Source: an uncultured Alphaproteobacteria bacterium (lineage in GTDB: Bacteria; Pseudomonadota; Alphaproteobacteria; Rs-D84). Taken from it: a stretch of 21,895 bases of DNA. The translations under genes were made by a program, and so were the position numbers. The notes beneath the pieces are model-generated. The model was not told the origin of the DNA. It did no database searches and worked only from the letters and a program-made list of their open reading frames with translations. The DNA is taken from contig CAMZDE010000015.1 in assembly GCA_947305255.1 (NCBI GenBank), forward strand, positions 1 to 21,895, read 5' to 3'. This document shows positions 1 through 8,045 of this stretch, piece by piece; position 1 is the stretch's first letter, and each line of letters opens with the position of its first letter.

Positions 1-222
1 GATAATGCTCAGTTAATCAGTATTATTGAACGTATTGAAAAATTAAATGAAGATACTGCGGCGATTGCTGCGGATATCAAAGAAGTTTATAACGAAGCAA
101 AATCCGCAGGATACGATCCAAAATATATTCGCCAGATGATAAGATTACGCAAATTAGATCCTGATGAATTGGACGAAGCGGACGAATTGACCAAGATGTA
201 TCGCGATGCGTTGGGTTTATAA
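1..222 (+). CDS. gapR: GapR (DUF2312) nucleoid-associated protein, 3' part
   Basis: The 5' end is cut by the window edge; 73 residues are visible and about 15 N-terminal residues are probably missing. The visible part matches the GapR/DUF2312 family. It has a coiled-coil N-terminal helix (IERIEKLNEDTAAIAADIKE), the signature DIKEVYNEAKSAGYD, then a basic KYIRQMIRLRKLD helix and an acidic end closing on YRDALGL. In Caulobacter GapR binds overtwisted A+T-rich DNA and stimulates type II topoisomerases (family knowledge). The family is largely alphaproteobacterial and supports that assignment for the organism. Its TAA is immediately followed by the ATG of the RNHCP gene with no intervening base, so the two are probably co-translated. 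Confidence 0.9.
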   Translation, partial: DNAQLISIIERIEKLNEDTAAIAADIKEVYNEAKSAGYDPKYIRQMIRLRKLDPDELDEADELTKMYRDALGL

Positions 223-537
223 ATGAAAAAATTCACAAAACGCGTTGAAAATTTCACCTGCGCCCATTGTGGCGCAGATGTTTTGGGCAACGGTTATACG
301 AACCATTGTCCAAAATGTTTATGGTCGCGGCACGTTGATAATAATCCAGGAGACAGATTGTCAGCGTGTGGTGGAATGATGCGACCAATATCTGTACGTC
401 CTGTTGGTGACGGTTTTATAATCACGCATAAATGCGAAAAATGCGGAAAAACTATAAACCAACATTCGTCAGAATATGACAATATTGATACGATTATCGC
501 AATATCGTCAAACGCTGACTTTATTTTTGGTAAATAA
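223..537 (+). CDS. RNHCP domain zinc-ribbon protein
   Basis: A 104-aa protein whose N-terminal half matches the RNHCP domain. It has FTCAHCG (C13, C16), then the domain's core as TNHCPKCLWSRHVD (C29, C32), NPGDR and CGGMM (C49), followed by a second CxxC pair in HKCEKCGK (C71, C74). The paired cysteines suggest a structural zinc ribbon. The domain's biochemical role is not established, so no function is assigned. The start ATG abuts the gapR stop, consistent with translational coupling. The gene converges on pyrG with only 2 bp between the two stop codons, and no terminator hairpin is seen there. Confidence 0.88.
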   Translation: MKKFTKRVENFTCAHCGADVLGNGYTNHCPKCLWSRHVDNNPGDRLSACGGMMRPISVRPVGDGFIITHKCEKCGKTINQHSSEYDNIDTIIAISSNADFIFGK

Positions 538-539
538 TT

Positions 540-2108
540 TTATTTCTTGGATGCCGCGGCGATAAACGCGTTGAACATCGGGTGTCCTGTGAATGGATTG
601 CTCTGAAATTCAGGATGAAATTGTCCCGCGATGAAAAATTTATGCGATGGGATTTCTATCATCTCTGGCAATTTGCCGTCCGGCGATAATCCAGATATAA
701 CCATACCATGTTTTTCCAGTAAATCTTTGTATTTTATATCAACTTCGTATCTATGACGATGCCGTTCAGAAATATGCGACGTGCCATAGATTTTTTCTGC
801 CAACGATCCCGATTTTATTTCACACGGATATGCACCCAATCGTAATGTCCCCCCCATGTTCCCTGTATCACAATCGGACATTATTCCAACAACCGGCGTA
901 CATTTTTCAGAAAACTCTGATGAATTAGCGTCGCGCACACCGCAAACATTACGCATAAATTCGATGACCGATACCTGCATTCCCAAACAAATCCCCATAA
1001 AAGGAATATTATGTTCGCGCGCATAACCTGCGGCGGCAATTTTTCCATCTACACCACGCGTTCCGAATCCGCCAGGGATTAAAATACCATCAACATCTTT
1101 GCAATCATCTGGCGAAAACTTTTCCGCATTTATCTTTTTGATTTTTACATGGACATTGTTTTGAATACCTGCGTGGAACAGTGCTTCGTTTAACGATTTA
1201 TATGCGTCAGAAACATCAAAATATTTACCAACAACGCCGATAGTACACGTTGGCAAATCTGCTGCCAAATATTTTTCTATTTTGGTAAATTTTGCCATAT
1301 ATCCCGCAACATCTGGCAAACCAAAATGCGCCGCGATAATATCAAAAACGTGTTGCGAATCATAAACCAACGGTATTTTGTAAATATTATCAACATTCAT
1401 ACTGGTTATCACATTGGCCGCCGGCAAATTACAGAACATACCGATTTTCACACGCTCTTCATCAGTCAACATACGCGGTGAACGCACAAATAAAATGTCT
1501 GCTTGGATTCCGCTTTCTAGTAATCGACGCACAGACATCTGGGTCGGTTTAGTTTTTAATTCGCCGCTTTGTTCAAGATATGGTGCCAATGTTAAATGCG
1601 CAAACATAACACTTTTGCGTCCAACATCATTTGCAAATTGACGTATAGATTCCAGAAATATGGTTCCTTCGATGTCACCCACAGTACCACCAATTTCACA
1701 AATCACAAAATCTGTATTTGTTGGACGACCTATATATTCTTTGATTTTATTTGTGACGTGCGGAATCATTTGCACCGTCGCACCTAAATAATCCCCATGG
1801 CGTTCTGCATTTAACACGTCCCAATATATACGACCACCCGACACAGAATCGGTTCGCGACAATTTGACACCTAAAAATCGTTCATAATATCCTAAATCTA
1901 AATCTGTTTCAAAACCGTCATTTGTGACATAAACTTCCCCATGTTGCAAAGGCGACATAGTTCCAGGGTCAACATTCAAATACGGATCGAATTTACGCAC
2001 ATGAACGCTGTACCCACGGGATTGAAGAAGGGCGCCCAACGAAGCCGCTGAAACGCCCTTACCTAAACTTGATACGACACCACCGGTGACAAAAATATAT
2101 CTGGACAT
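540..2108 (-). CDS. pyrG: CTP synthase
   Basis: A 522-aa glutamine-hydrolysing CTP synthase, which converts UTP to CTP in the last step of de novo pyrimidine nucleotide synthesis. The N-terminal synthetase domain opens with MSRYIFVTGGVVSSLGKG, the P-loop-like ATP site (K17), followed by KFDPYLNVDPGTMSP. The C-terminal class I glutamine amidotransferase domain has the nucleophile in GICLGMQ (C374) and the His/Glu pair in QFHPEF (H498, E500). The protein is slightly shorter than the usual ~540 aa. The open frame extends upstream to a TTG at 2132, but the ATG at 2108 fits the family start and has AAGGAG 9 nt upstream. Divergent from comEC; convergent with the RNHCP gene. Confidence 0.97.
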   Translation of the reverse strand: MSRYIFVTGGVVSSLGKGVSAASLGALLQSRGYSVHVRKFDPYLNVDPGTMSPLQHGEVYVTNDGFETDLDLGYYERFLGVKLSRTDSVSGGRIYWDVLNAERHGDYLGATVQMIPHVTNKIKEYIGRPTNTDFVICEIGGTVGDIEGTIFLESIRQFANDVGRKSVMFAHLTLAPYLEQSGELKTKPTQMSVRRLLESGIQADILFVRSPRMLTDEERVKIGMFCNLPAANVITSMNVDNIYKIPLVYDSQHVFDIIAAHFGLPDVAGYMAKFTKIEKYLAADLPTCTIGVVGKYFDVSDAYKSLNEALFHAGIQNNVHVKIKKINAEKFSPDDCKDVDGILIPGGFGTRGVDGKIAAAGYAREHNIPFMGICLGMQVSVIEFMRNVCGVRDANSSEFSEKCTPVVGIMSDCDTGNMGGTLRLGAYPCEIKSGSLAEKIYGTSHISERHRHRYEVDIKYKDLLEKHGMVISGLSPDGKLPEMIEIPSHKFFIAGQFHPEFQSNPFTGHPMFNAFIAAASKK

Positions 2109-2133
2109 AAGTTTTTTCTCCTTATGTGACAAT

Positions 2134-2162
2134 ATAATAAAAAAATATCAGTTGCGATGCAA
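2134..2162 (-). promoter_or_regulatory. pyrG promoter
   Basis: Reading on the minus strand, TTGCAT (2157-2162), a 17-nt spacer and TATTAT (2134-2139) give a sigma-70-like promoter with a predicted start near 2127 and a leader of about 20 nt carrying the pyrG Shine-Dalgarno. The -35 box lies in the right arm of the palindrome GTTGC-GAT-GCAAC (2151-2163). Confidence 0.55.
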
Positions 2163-2181
2163 CAAAATAAAAAATTATAAT
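2152..2181 (+). promoter_or_regulatory. comEC promoter (predicts a leaderless mRNA)
   Basis: TTGCGA (2152-2157), an 18-nt spacer and a perfect TATAAT (2176-2181). The +1 expected 7 nt after the -10 box falls on 2188, the A of the comEC ATG. No Shine-Dalgarno precedes that ATG. The -35 box lies in the left arm of the same palindrome that holds the pyrG -35. Confidence 0.6.
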
Positions 2182-2187
2182 TGATAT

Positions 2188-4179
2188 ATGAAAGAATTCT
2201 TAAACAACCAATATAAAAATTTGTTCTTATGGTCGCCATTTTTAATGGCTTTGGGTGGCGGTTTATATTTTTCATTAGATAATGAGCCAAACTTTCATGT
2301 CCCCGTGTTAATAACAATATTATTATGTGCGATTATATTCAAAAATAAAAATATTGCGATTCGTGCGATTGCTTTGTTCTTGTTTGGATTTTTTTATTCT
2401 ATGTCTTTTACCCAGATAATCAACACGCCCCAGATTCAAAATTCTTTTGGTGACATGAATATTTCCGGCACAATTACAAAACTAGATTTTACATCTGATG
2501 CGACACGCCTGTTTTTGCAAATACCAATGAATCAGATAAATCCAAAATATCACGAAAACACAAATATAAATATTCGCGTATCAATCAAAGATATGCCAAT
2601 CACACCAAACGTTGGCGATACTATATCAGGAACCGCGATGATATTTCGACCGTCGCCAAAATATGCGCCTGAATCTTTTGATTTTGCACGCTGGGCATAT
2701 TTTTCTAATTTGTCTGGAACCGGTTTTTTCAAAGATTATGAAATTACACCGTCAAAAAACGATGCTGACGATTTTCGCATGTTTATACACAATAAATCAA
2801 AATCAGATTTAACAGATGCGTTGGTTTTAGGTTATAAAAAATCGATTCCTGAATCTGAGAGAAAAATTTGGCAATCAATTGGTATGGGACACGTTTGGTC
2901 AATCAGCGGATTTCATATGGCGTTGGTTGGCGGTTGGTTGTTTGCTTTGTTTTATTTTCTGTTTCGTTTAATAATACCAATTACAAAGCGAATACCTGCA
3001 AAATATCCCGCTATGATTTGTGCATGGGGTTGGCTATTATTTTACCTATGCATATCAGGTGTTAATGTTGCCACAATTCGCGCATTTTTAATGACGACTT
3101 TGATTTTCATAGCGGCAATTTTAGGACGCGGCGTGTTATCTTTGCGTAATGCGGCTTTGGCTTTCATAGTCATATTTTTAATCAATCCTTTTTATGTAAT
3201 GACCGCCGGTTTTCAGTTGTCTTTTGCGGCTATATTCGGCTTATTATGGTTTTTTAAGGATAAAAATTATATCAAACGCAATTTTTGGAATCGTGCGGCA
3301 CATCTATTATATCTGACCATAATGACAACAATAATCGCAACACTGTTCACATTACCGTTTATAATCGCACATTTTGGTTTTATACCGTTATATAGTTTGT
3401 TCAGTAATTTAATTATATTGCCTATATTTTCTTTTGCGATTATGCCGATTGTCATCGTGGGAACAGTTTTTGCATTATTCGGAAATCACGCATTATTAAA
3501 TATCGCAGATAACATTTATCATTTTGCATTAAACATTGGCACACATATATCGAATATGCCGTATGCAAACATTGCTATGCCGCATATTTCAAATACTGTA
3601 TTGATACTATCTATTGTCGGCATGTTGTGCATAATATTAATTGTGCGATTTGATTCAAAAAATCTGTTTTTGCGAAATATAAATTATTGTTTTGGGGGCG
3701 CATTTATATTTCTGGCAATTGCCGTCTTTGTATCAACACCACGACCATTGTTTTATGCGACCGAAGACCATATATTAGCAGGCTTTGTGACACCCAACGA
3801 AATACAATTTAACAAATCAAAATCATCACAACATTATTTTGCCTTTGACATTTGGCGTAAATTTAATAATGAAATTGAAAAGGATAAAAATCCAAAATAT
3901 AAATGCAATCATGGTCTATGTATTTATAAAACGAAAAATTGGAATTTAGTATATATGAAAGATTTCGAAACGATTATGTCAAACATCAATAAAATATGCG
4001 ACGATAAAAACATAAACTATATCATCACGCCTTTTGAAATAGATACAGATAATTGTTATGCCTCTGTTTTAGAAAATGGGATTTTGATATACCCATCGGG
4101 ACGCGTCAGGAATTTTTCTAATCGTCGTCCGTGGCATATTGTGCCGAAACAAAATACAGACCCGAAGCCGGCGCAGTAA
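2188..4179 (+). CDS. comEC: ComEC/Rec2 family DNA-uptake channel protein
   Basis: A 663-aa polytopic inner-membrane protein. Order: two or three N-terminal membrane helices, a soluble DUF4131-like beta domain (about residues 75-190), then the Competence (ComEC/Rec2) domain. That domain carries the characteristic MGHVWSISGFHMALVGG, CISGVNVATIRAFLM, LSLRNAALA and AGFQLSFAAIFGLL motifs between many helices. The protein ends in a soluble tail of about 140 residues and lacks the C-terminal metallo-beta-lactamase-like domain of long ComEC forms. In competent bacteria ComEC passes one DNA strand across the inner membrane. No other competence gene is in the window, so natural transformation is not demonstrated. 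There is no Shine-Dalgarno at the ATG (see the promoter entry). The last 62 bp overlap the 3' end of truA on the opposite strand. Confidence 0.93.
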   Translation: MKEFLNNQYKNLFLWSPFLMALGGGLYFSLDNEPNFHVPVLITILLCAIIFKNKNIAIRAIALFLFGFFYSMSFTQIINTPQIQNSFGDMNISGTITKLDFTSDATRLFLQIPMNQINPKYHENTNINIRVSIKDMPITPNVGDTISGTAMIFRPSPKYAPESFDFARWAYFSNLSGTGFFKDYEITPSKNDADDFRMFIHNKSKSDLTDALVLGYKKSIPESERKIWQSIGMGHVWSISGFHMALVGGWLFALFYFLFRLIIPITKRIPAKYPAMICAWGWLLFYLCISGVNVATIRAFLMTTLIFIAAILGRGVLSLRNAALAFIVIFLINPFYVMTAGFQLSFAAIFGLLWFFKDKNYIKRNFWNRAAHLLYLTIMTTIIATLFTLPFIIAHFGFIPLYSLFSNLIILPIFSFAIMPIVIVGTVFALFGNHALLNIADNIYHFALNIGTHISNMPYANIAMPHISNTVLILSIVGMLCIILIVRFDSKNLFLRNINYCFGGAFIFLAIAVFVSTPRPLFYATEDHILAGFVTPNEIQFNKSKSSQHYFAFDIWRKFNNEIEKDKNPKYKCNHGLCIYKTKNWNLVYMKDFETIMSNINKICDDKNINYIITPFEIDTDNCYASVLENGILIYPSGRVRNFSNRRPWHIVPKQNTDPKPAQ

Positions 4180-4864
4180 CACCTGCGGCACCACGTTTTT
4201 TTTGCGCAAAAATTTCATCAATATCATATGGTTTGCCCATTCCGATTTCAACCAATGTTCCGACCATATTGCGCACCTGATGATGCAAGAAAGATCGCGC
4301 AGAAAATTCAAAAACTATTTCATCGCTATTTTGTGTAATGGCCACAGAATCCAAAGTTTTAATCGGGCTACGCGCCTGACACTGGGCAGCACGAAAAGAT
4401 GTAAAATCATGTTTGCCGACTAATTTTTGTGCGGCAATTTTCATTTTTTCAATGTCTAATTTTTGCGGTACCCACCAAACACGATTTTTTTTCAACACAA
4501 CCGGCGCAGCGCGATTTAACACAATATATTTATAGTGCCGCGCAACACAACTATACCGTGAATGAAAATCATCAGAAACTTTTTCACAACTTAAAACCGA
4601 TACCGGTTCGTTTATCAAATAAAAATTCAGTGCGCGCATAATTGTGTTCGCATTGTGTTCACGCTCTAAATCAAAATGCGCCGTCATACAGATTGCATGA
4701 ACACCGGCATCTGTGCGCCCTGCAGAAAACACAGTTGTTGTTTCGCCACAAAATTTATAAATTGCATCCGTCACCAAAGACTGGACAGACGGGCCGTCTT
4801 TGTTTGACTGCCAACCTATTAAATTTGTTCCGTCGTATTCAAGATTTATTTTATACCGTGTCAT
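4118..4864 (-). CDS. truA: tRNA pseudouridine synthase A
   Basis: A 248-aa TruA, the enzyme that makes pseudouridine at positions 38-40 of tRNA anticodon arms. It starts with the family signature MTRYKINLEYDGTNLIGWQ. The catalytic aspartate is in FSAGRTDAGVHA (D52), and the later RSFLHHQVRNMVGTLVEIG motif is intact. Length is normal. It is the last gene of def-fmt-(Cys-rich ORF)-truA and begins 16 bp after the Cys-rich ORF stop; its own ribosome-binding site is weak. Its 3' end overlaps the 3' end of comEC by 62 bp in antisense, with no separate terminator visible. Confidence 0.96.
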   Translation of the reverse strand: MTRYKINLEYDGTNLIGWQSNKDGPSVQSLVTDAIYKFCGETTTVFSAGRTDAGVHAICMTAHFDLEREHNANTIMRALNFYLINEPVSVLSCEKVSDDFHSRYSCVARHYKYIVLNRAAPVVLKKNRVWWVPQKLDIEKMKIAAQKLVGKHDFTSFRAAQCQARSPIKTLDSVAITQNSDEIVFEFSARSFLHHQVRNMVGTLVEIGMGKPYDIDEIFAQKKRGAAGVTAPASGLYFVSAQYATDDD

Positions 4865-4880
4865 TTTTCAAATATGTAAA

Positions 4881-5066
4881 TTATGCCCCTTTGCAGTTTT
4901 GGCAACCTGCGCAAACTATTTGTTGTATCTTAAATTTATGGTCGTTATGCAATACTTCACAATTTTCTTTGTTTTGTCCTGTGCATACCACGCATTCACA
5001 TTTAGCATTCAACCAATCTGCTATGGTTGCAGTACAATTGTTCAAAAAACATTTTCTTTCTGACAT
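4881..5066 (-). CDS. Small cysteine-rich protein, unknown function
   Basis: A 61-aa frame with nine cysteines arranged as C6, C11, C23-x-C25-xx-C28, C36 and C52-xx-C55-xx-C58. It looks metal-binding but matches no family I recognise. It fits tightly into the operon: its ATG lies 2 bp after the fmt stop, its stop is 16 bp before truA, and GGGGAA at the end of fmt could act as a ribosome-binding site. The tight fit and non-random cysteine spacing favour a real gene over a chance frame. It has no signal peptide or membrane segment, so it is probably cytoplasmic. A role in tRNA modification or formyl-Met metabolism would be inferred from position only. Confidence 0.62.
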   Translation of the reverse strand: MSERKCFLNNCTATIADWLNAKCECVVCTGQNKENCEVLHNDHKFKIQQIVCAGCQNCKGA

Positions 5067-5068
5067 TT

Positions 5069-5881
5069 TTATTCCCCGTATTTAATTTCGCCACCATGCA
5101 GACCATTTACAAAACTTTTCCAATCCATAGGCGTTTTACCGGCAGGTTGAATTTTTTTTATTTTCAAATCGCCGTTTTCAATTTGTGTGTCTAAAATTTT
5201 GACGTCCACGCCGTTGATTTTCGTTCGCCCACACCCCAGCGCACGAATTTGATTATGAATTTGCTGTGGCGTTTTTTTCCAATCGATAAATTCATCATCA
5301 CCTGTAAATTTATGAGTGTATGAAACATCGCCTGTTTGCGGAATTGGATTATATCGTGTTGGATTTTCCATATATTCGTTTAATATTTCAATTGCTGCTT
5401 TTGAAACTTTGGCTTCCATATCTGAATTATTATCATTTTCACCAATTAAAATATTTTTACGCAACAAAACGTCACCTGCATCTAAATCAGCCGTCATTTT
5501 CATCAAACATACGTCTATATCACGGTCACCGTTCAATATAGCGGTTTTAATCGGTGATGGCCCACGATATTTAGGTAACGCGGACGGGTGAATATTCAAA
5601 CATGGCGCCGCATTCAAAACATTATCACGCAAAATCACACCGTATGAAATCACAATTATAAGGTCAGGCTTTTCAATCAAAAAATCAAAATCTTTGATTG
5701 ATGTCCGCACACCTAATCCGCGCGATTGCGCCCAAATCTGGACAGGCGACGGCGTCAAAAGATGTTTACGTCCCATCGGTTTTGGCGCACGCGTAAAGAC
5801 CGCGATAATATCGTGTTTTCGAGATAAATTATCAAAAATAGGAACAACAAAATCATTTGTTCCCATTAAAACCAATTTCAT
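5069..5881 (-). CDS. fmt: Methionyl-tRNA formyltransferase
   Basis: A 270-aa Fmt, which formylates initiator Met-tRNA with 10-formyl-THF. The N-terminal hydrolase fold begins MKLVLMGTNDFVVPIF and contains the catalytic N96-x-H98 in LNIHPSALPKYRG, with the catalytic aspartate in ADLDAGDVL (D134, equivalent to E. coli D144). A shortened C-terminal domain (about residues 190-270, with GCGRTKINGVDVKI) follows. The family is usually about 310 aa, so this copy is compact, mostly at the C-terminal tRNA-binding domain. The ATG overlaps the def stop as ATGA (5878-5881), so translation is coupled to def, which removes the formyl group that Fmt adds. Confidence 0.95.
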   Translation of the reverse strand: MKLVLMGTNDFVVPIFDNLSRKHDIIAVFTRAPKPMGRKHLLTPSPVQIWAQSRGLGVRTSIKDFDFLIEKPDLIIVISYGVILRDNVLNAAPCLNIHPSALPKYRGPSPIKTAILNGDRDIDVCLMKMTADLDAGDVLLRKNILIGENDNNSDMEAKVSKAAIEILNEYMENPTRYNPIPQTGDVSYTHKFTGDDEFIDWKKTPQQIHNQIRALGCGRTKINGVDVKILDTQIENGDLKIKKIQPAGKTPMDWKSFVNGLHGGEIKYGE

Positions 5882-6381
5882 TTATGCCCCCGATTAACCT
5901 TGCGCATTAACATTTCGCGCTTTACCCCAGACAGATAATCAATAAACAACACGCCGTCCAAATGGTCTGTTTCATGTTGCACGATACGCGCAGGCACCCC
6001 AGACATGCGCGCCGACATTTCTTTGCCGTTTTCGTCCGTCCATTTTACATCCACAGATTCTGGACGACGCACATTTGAATATACCGGCAACCCATCAGGC
6101 CCCAAGACGGACAAGCAGCCTTCTTCCATAACACAGGTTTCGTCGCTTTTGAAAACGATTTCAGGATTTATCATACGATACACAACGTTCGTTTCAGGAT
6201 CCATCATGACCAAAAAACGTTGCGTAATACCAACCTGAGGCGCGGCAAGCCCCACCCCGTTCTGTTCGTGCATCATTTTGACCATTTCGTCCATAGTATT
6301 CAAAATTGCCGGCGTTATGTCCGAAACTGGCGAACATTTTTCGCGCAAAATTAAATCCCCACAAAGTTTCATTTGCAACAT
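5878..6381 (-). CDS. def: Peptide deformylase
   Basis: A 167-aa metalloenzyme that removes the N-formyl group from nascent proteins. All three diagnostic motifs are present: GVGLAAPQVG (residues 42-51), EGCLS with metal ligand C89, and QHETDHLDG with ligands H136 and H140 and catalytic E137. Length is typical. The start could be M1 (6381) or M4 (6372); no strong Shine-Dalgarno separates them. First gene of the def-fmt-Cys-rich-truA operon, divergent from rmuC across about 52 bp. Confidence 0.96.
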   Translation of the reverse strand: MLQMKLCGDLILREKCSPVSDITPAILNTMDEMVKMMHEQNGVGLAAPQVGITQRFLVMMDPETNVVYRMINPEIVFKSDETCVMEEGCLSVLGPDGLPVYSNVRRPESVDVKWTDENGKEMSARMSGVPARIVQHETDHLDGVLFIDYLSGVKREMLMRKVNRGHK

Positions 6382-6400
6382 TTATAAAACCCTTTATAAT
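6373..6400 (+). promoter_or_regulatory. rmuC promoter
   Basis: TTGCAA (6373-6378), a 16-nt spacer and TATAAT (6395-6400) predict a start near 6407 and a short leader ending in the AAGGA ribosome-binding site of rmuC. The -35 box overlaps the first codons of the divergent def gene. Confidence 0.6.
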
Positions 6401-6433
6401 CTTGTATATAGGATTGTAGCAAAGGATTTTCAA

Positions 6434-7312
6434 ATGACAACTTATATTTTATTGCTTTTGATATTGGTGGTTGTGTTGTTGTTGGTTTTGGTTTTTCGCA
6501 AACCGTCGTTTGATATGTCGCCCTTGCGCGAAGATAACGCCCGTCTGCGCGAACGGTTGGCAGAAAGATTGGGGACATTATCGCAAAACGCTATGGAATT
6601 GAAAAACATCAGTGCCGATATTGCGAATTTCAAAGATATTTTAATGGGCAACAAACAGGCACGCGGTTCATTTGGCGAACGCCAACTGGCTGATTTAGTG
6701 CGCGATATTATGCCACCTGAATCTTATGCGTTTCAATGCGTGTTATCGACCGGCGTGCGACCTGATTGCGTAATACGTTTGCCATATCCACCTGGCGATA
6801 TGATAATTGATAGTAAATTTCCACTGGAAAGTTATAATCGCATTTTGCAGAACAAAAACGACATGGGGGCGCGCAAACAATTTGAATTAGACGTGCGCAA
6901 ACACATCGACGCAATCGCTGAAAAATACATAATTTCAGGCGTGACAGCCGAAAGCGCGATGATGTTTATCGCATCAGAATCTATATTTGAAGAATTGCAT
7001 CGCGAATTTCCTGACACAATCGAATATGCCGCGCGCAAGAAAGTATTTTTGGTATCGCCGTCAACATTGTGGGCAACATTGAATACAATTCGCGCCGTAT
7101 TGTCTGATATAAAGATTAAACGTGTGGCCGGAAAAATAAAAAGAGAATTGGATTTATTGCTGACCGATTTGACACGCCTGAATGATCGCACAGACAATCT
7201 GGCGCGGCATTTTGCACAAACGACATCAGATATTGAACAAATTCAAACCACAATTGGAAAAATTTCCCCACGCGCAGAAAAATTACGTGATATGGATTTT
7301 GGGGAAGAATGA
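6434..7312 (+). CDS. rmuC: RmuC family protein
   Basis: A 292-aa protein with one N-terminal membrane segment (residues about 4-21), a short coiled-coil stretch rich in Arg/Glu/Leu, and the RmuC nuclease-like domain. Recognisable blocks are GNKQARGSFGERQLADLV, STGVRPDCVIRLP, MIIDSKFPLESY and VFLVSPSTLWATLNTIRAV. RmuC proteins limit inversion-type rearrangements at short inverted repeats in E. coli and belong to the PD-(D/E)xK group. This copy is much shorter than E. coli RmuC, mainly in the coiled coil. The frame is open further upstream (to 6278), but the ATG at 6434 has AAGGA 8 nt upstream and starts directly at the membrane segment. A terminator follows the stop. Confidence 0.9.
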   Translation: MTTYILLLLILVVVLLLVLVFRKPSFDMSPLREDNARLRERLAERLGTLSQNAMELKNISADIANFKDILMGNKQARGSFGERQLADLVRDIMPPESYAFQCVLSTGVRPDCVIRLPYPPGDMIIDSKFPLESYNRILQNKNDMGARKQFELDVRKHIDAIAEKYIISGVTAESAMMFIASESIFEELHREFPDTIEYAARKKVFLVSPSTLWATLNTIRAVLSDIKIKRVAGKIKRELDLLLTDLTRLNDRTDNLARHFAQTTSDIEQIQTTIGKISPRAEKLRDMDFGEE

Positions 7313-7315
7313 ATA

Positions 7316-7341
7316 ATCCCCGCATATAACGGGGATTTTTT
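7316..7341 (+). terminator. Rho-independent terminator of rmuC
   Basis: The stem ATCCCCG (7316-7322) pairs with CGGGGAT (7330-7336) around a 7-nt loop and is followed by a run of six T. It begins 4 nt after the rmuC stop. Confidence 0.85.
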
Positions 7342-7359
7342 CTGGACAAAGTGTATTTC

Positions 7360-7986
7360 CTATTGCGCGGTTGATAATTCAACCTGTGTCGTGGCGGACG
7401 CACTATCATCATTCCAGGTTGTGTAAATCGTGACACGCTTTTCTTCAATACGTTCATCTATATTATCTGGAAGCCCTATTCTAATAGATGAGGTTGCCCC
7501 ATGCACCAATTGTAAAACCGCGCCGGCCGTCATCAATTGCTCATCCAAATTTCCCAAATCGTCAGACACATAATGATAAATATCATCAAATTCATCATGG
7601 CTTTGCGTAGTTATCACACCGCCCAATTCTATAAAATCACCTTCCATATCTGTACTGGTTGACAATACTTCACTAGAAATATCATCATCATAGGCATTAG
7701 TTAACTGCGGCTGCCTACTGTCAGCCATCTCGCCTACTCTGTTCACTGCGGCGATTGCGCTATTATATGCGCCCTTTACATACGCAGTGGTTGCAATATG
7801 TTCTTGGTCGGCGGTGTCTATATCAATACGCCCAAACGGCGCGCCCGCTTGTGTTGTTGGTGCGGGGTGATTTGTATCTGCAGCAGCCGGCGCAGTGTAC
7901 ATCGCCCCCGAAATGTTTTCAGCGCGCGCAGTGAACGGTAATGCCGCGATAACGGCCAATGTTAATATTGTTTTTGTGGTTGTCAT
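7360..7986 (-). CDS. Small exported protein, paralogue A of a leader-RNA-controlled pair
   Basis: A 208-aa protein with a clear Sec signal peptide: positive n-region, hydrophobic TILTLAVIAALPF and AxA cleavage site after residue 22 (ARA). The mature part is acidic, Thr/Asp-rich and cysteine-free. It shares three blocks with the gene at 15453-16085: the start of the mature chain (ENISGAMYTAP), a central block (DIDTADQEHIATTAYVKGAY) and the C-terminal KRVxIYTTWN...TAQ. The middle (about residues 88-180) is unrelated. I do not recognise a family with known function; the periplasm or cell surface is the likely location. The ATG at 7986 has AAGGAGAGG upstream and lies just 3' of the structured leader RNA (8011-8195), so expression probably depends on readthrough of that leader's terminator. 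Confidence 0.85.
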   Translation of the reverse strand: MTTTKTILTLAVIAALPFTARAENISGAMYTAPAAADTNHPAPTTQAGAPFGRIDIDTADQEHIATTAYVKGAYNSAIAAVNRVGEMADSRQPQLTNAYDDDISSEVLSTSTDMEGDFIELGGVITTQSHDEFDDIYHYVSDDLGNLDEQLMTAGAVLQLVHGATSSIRIGLPDNIDERIEEKRVTIYTTWNDDSASATTQVELSTAQ

Positions 7987-8010
7987 GTGTTCCTCTCCTT
8001 TTTGCTTTTA

Positions 8011-8045
8011 CAAAAACAAACAACCACCGGTTTTAAGGGTGGTTG
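8011..8045 (-). terminator. Terminator hairpin at the 3' end of leader RNA copy 1
   Basis: On the minus strand CAACCACC (8045-8038) pairs with GGTGGTTG (8028-8021) around a 9-nt loop and is followed by TTTGTTTTT. It sits about 25 nt before the ATG of the exported-protein gene, where attenuators usually lie. Its 5' arm overlaps CCTCCAACC (8049-8041), which can instead pair with the upstream GGTTGGAGG. Confidence 0.75.
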
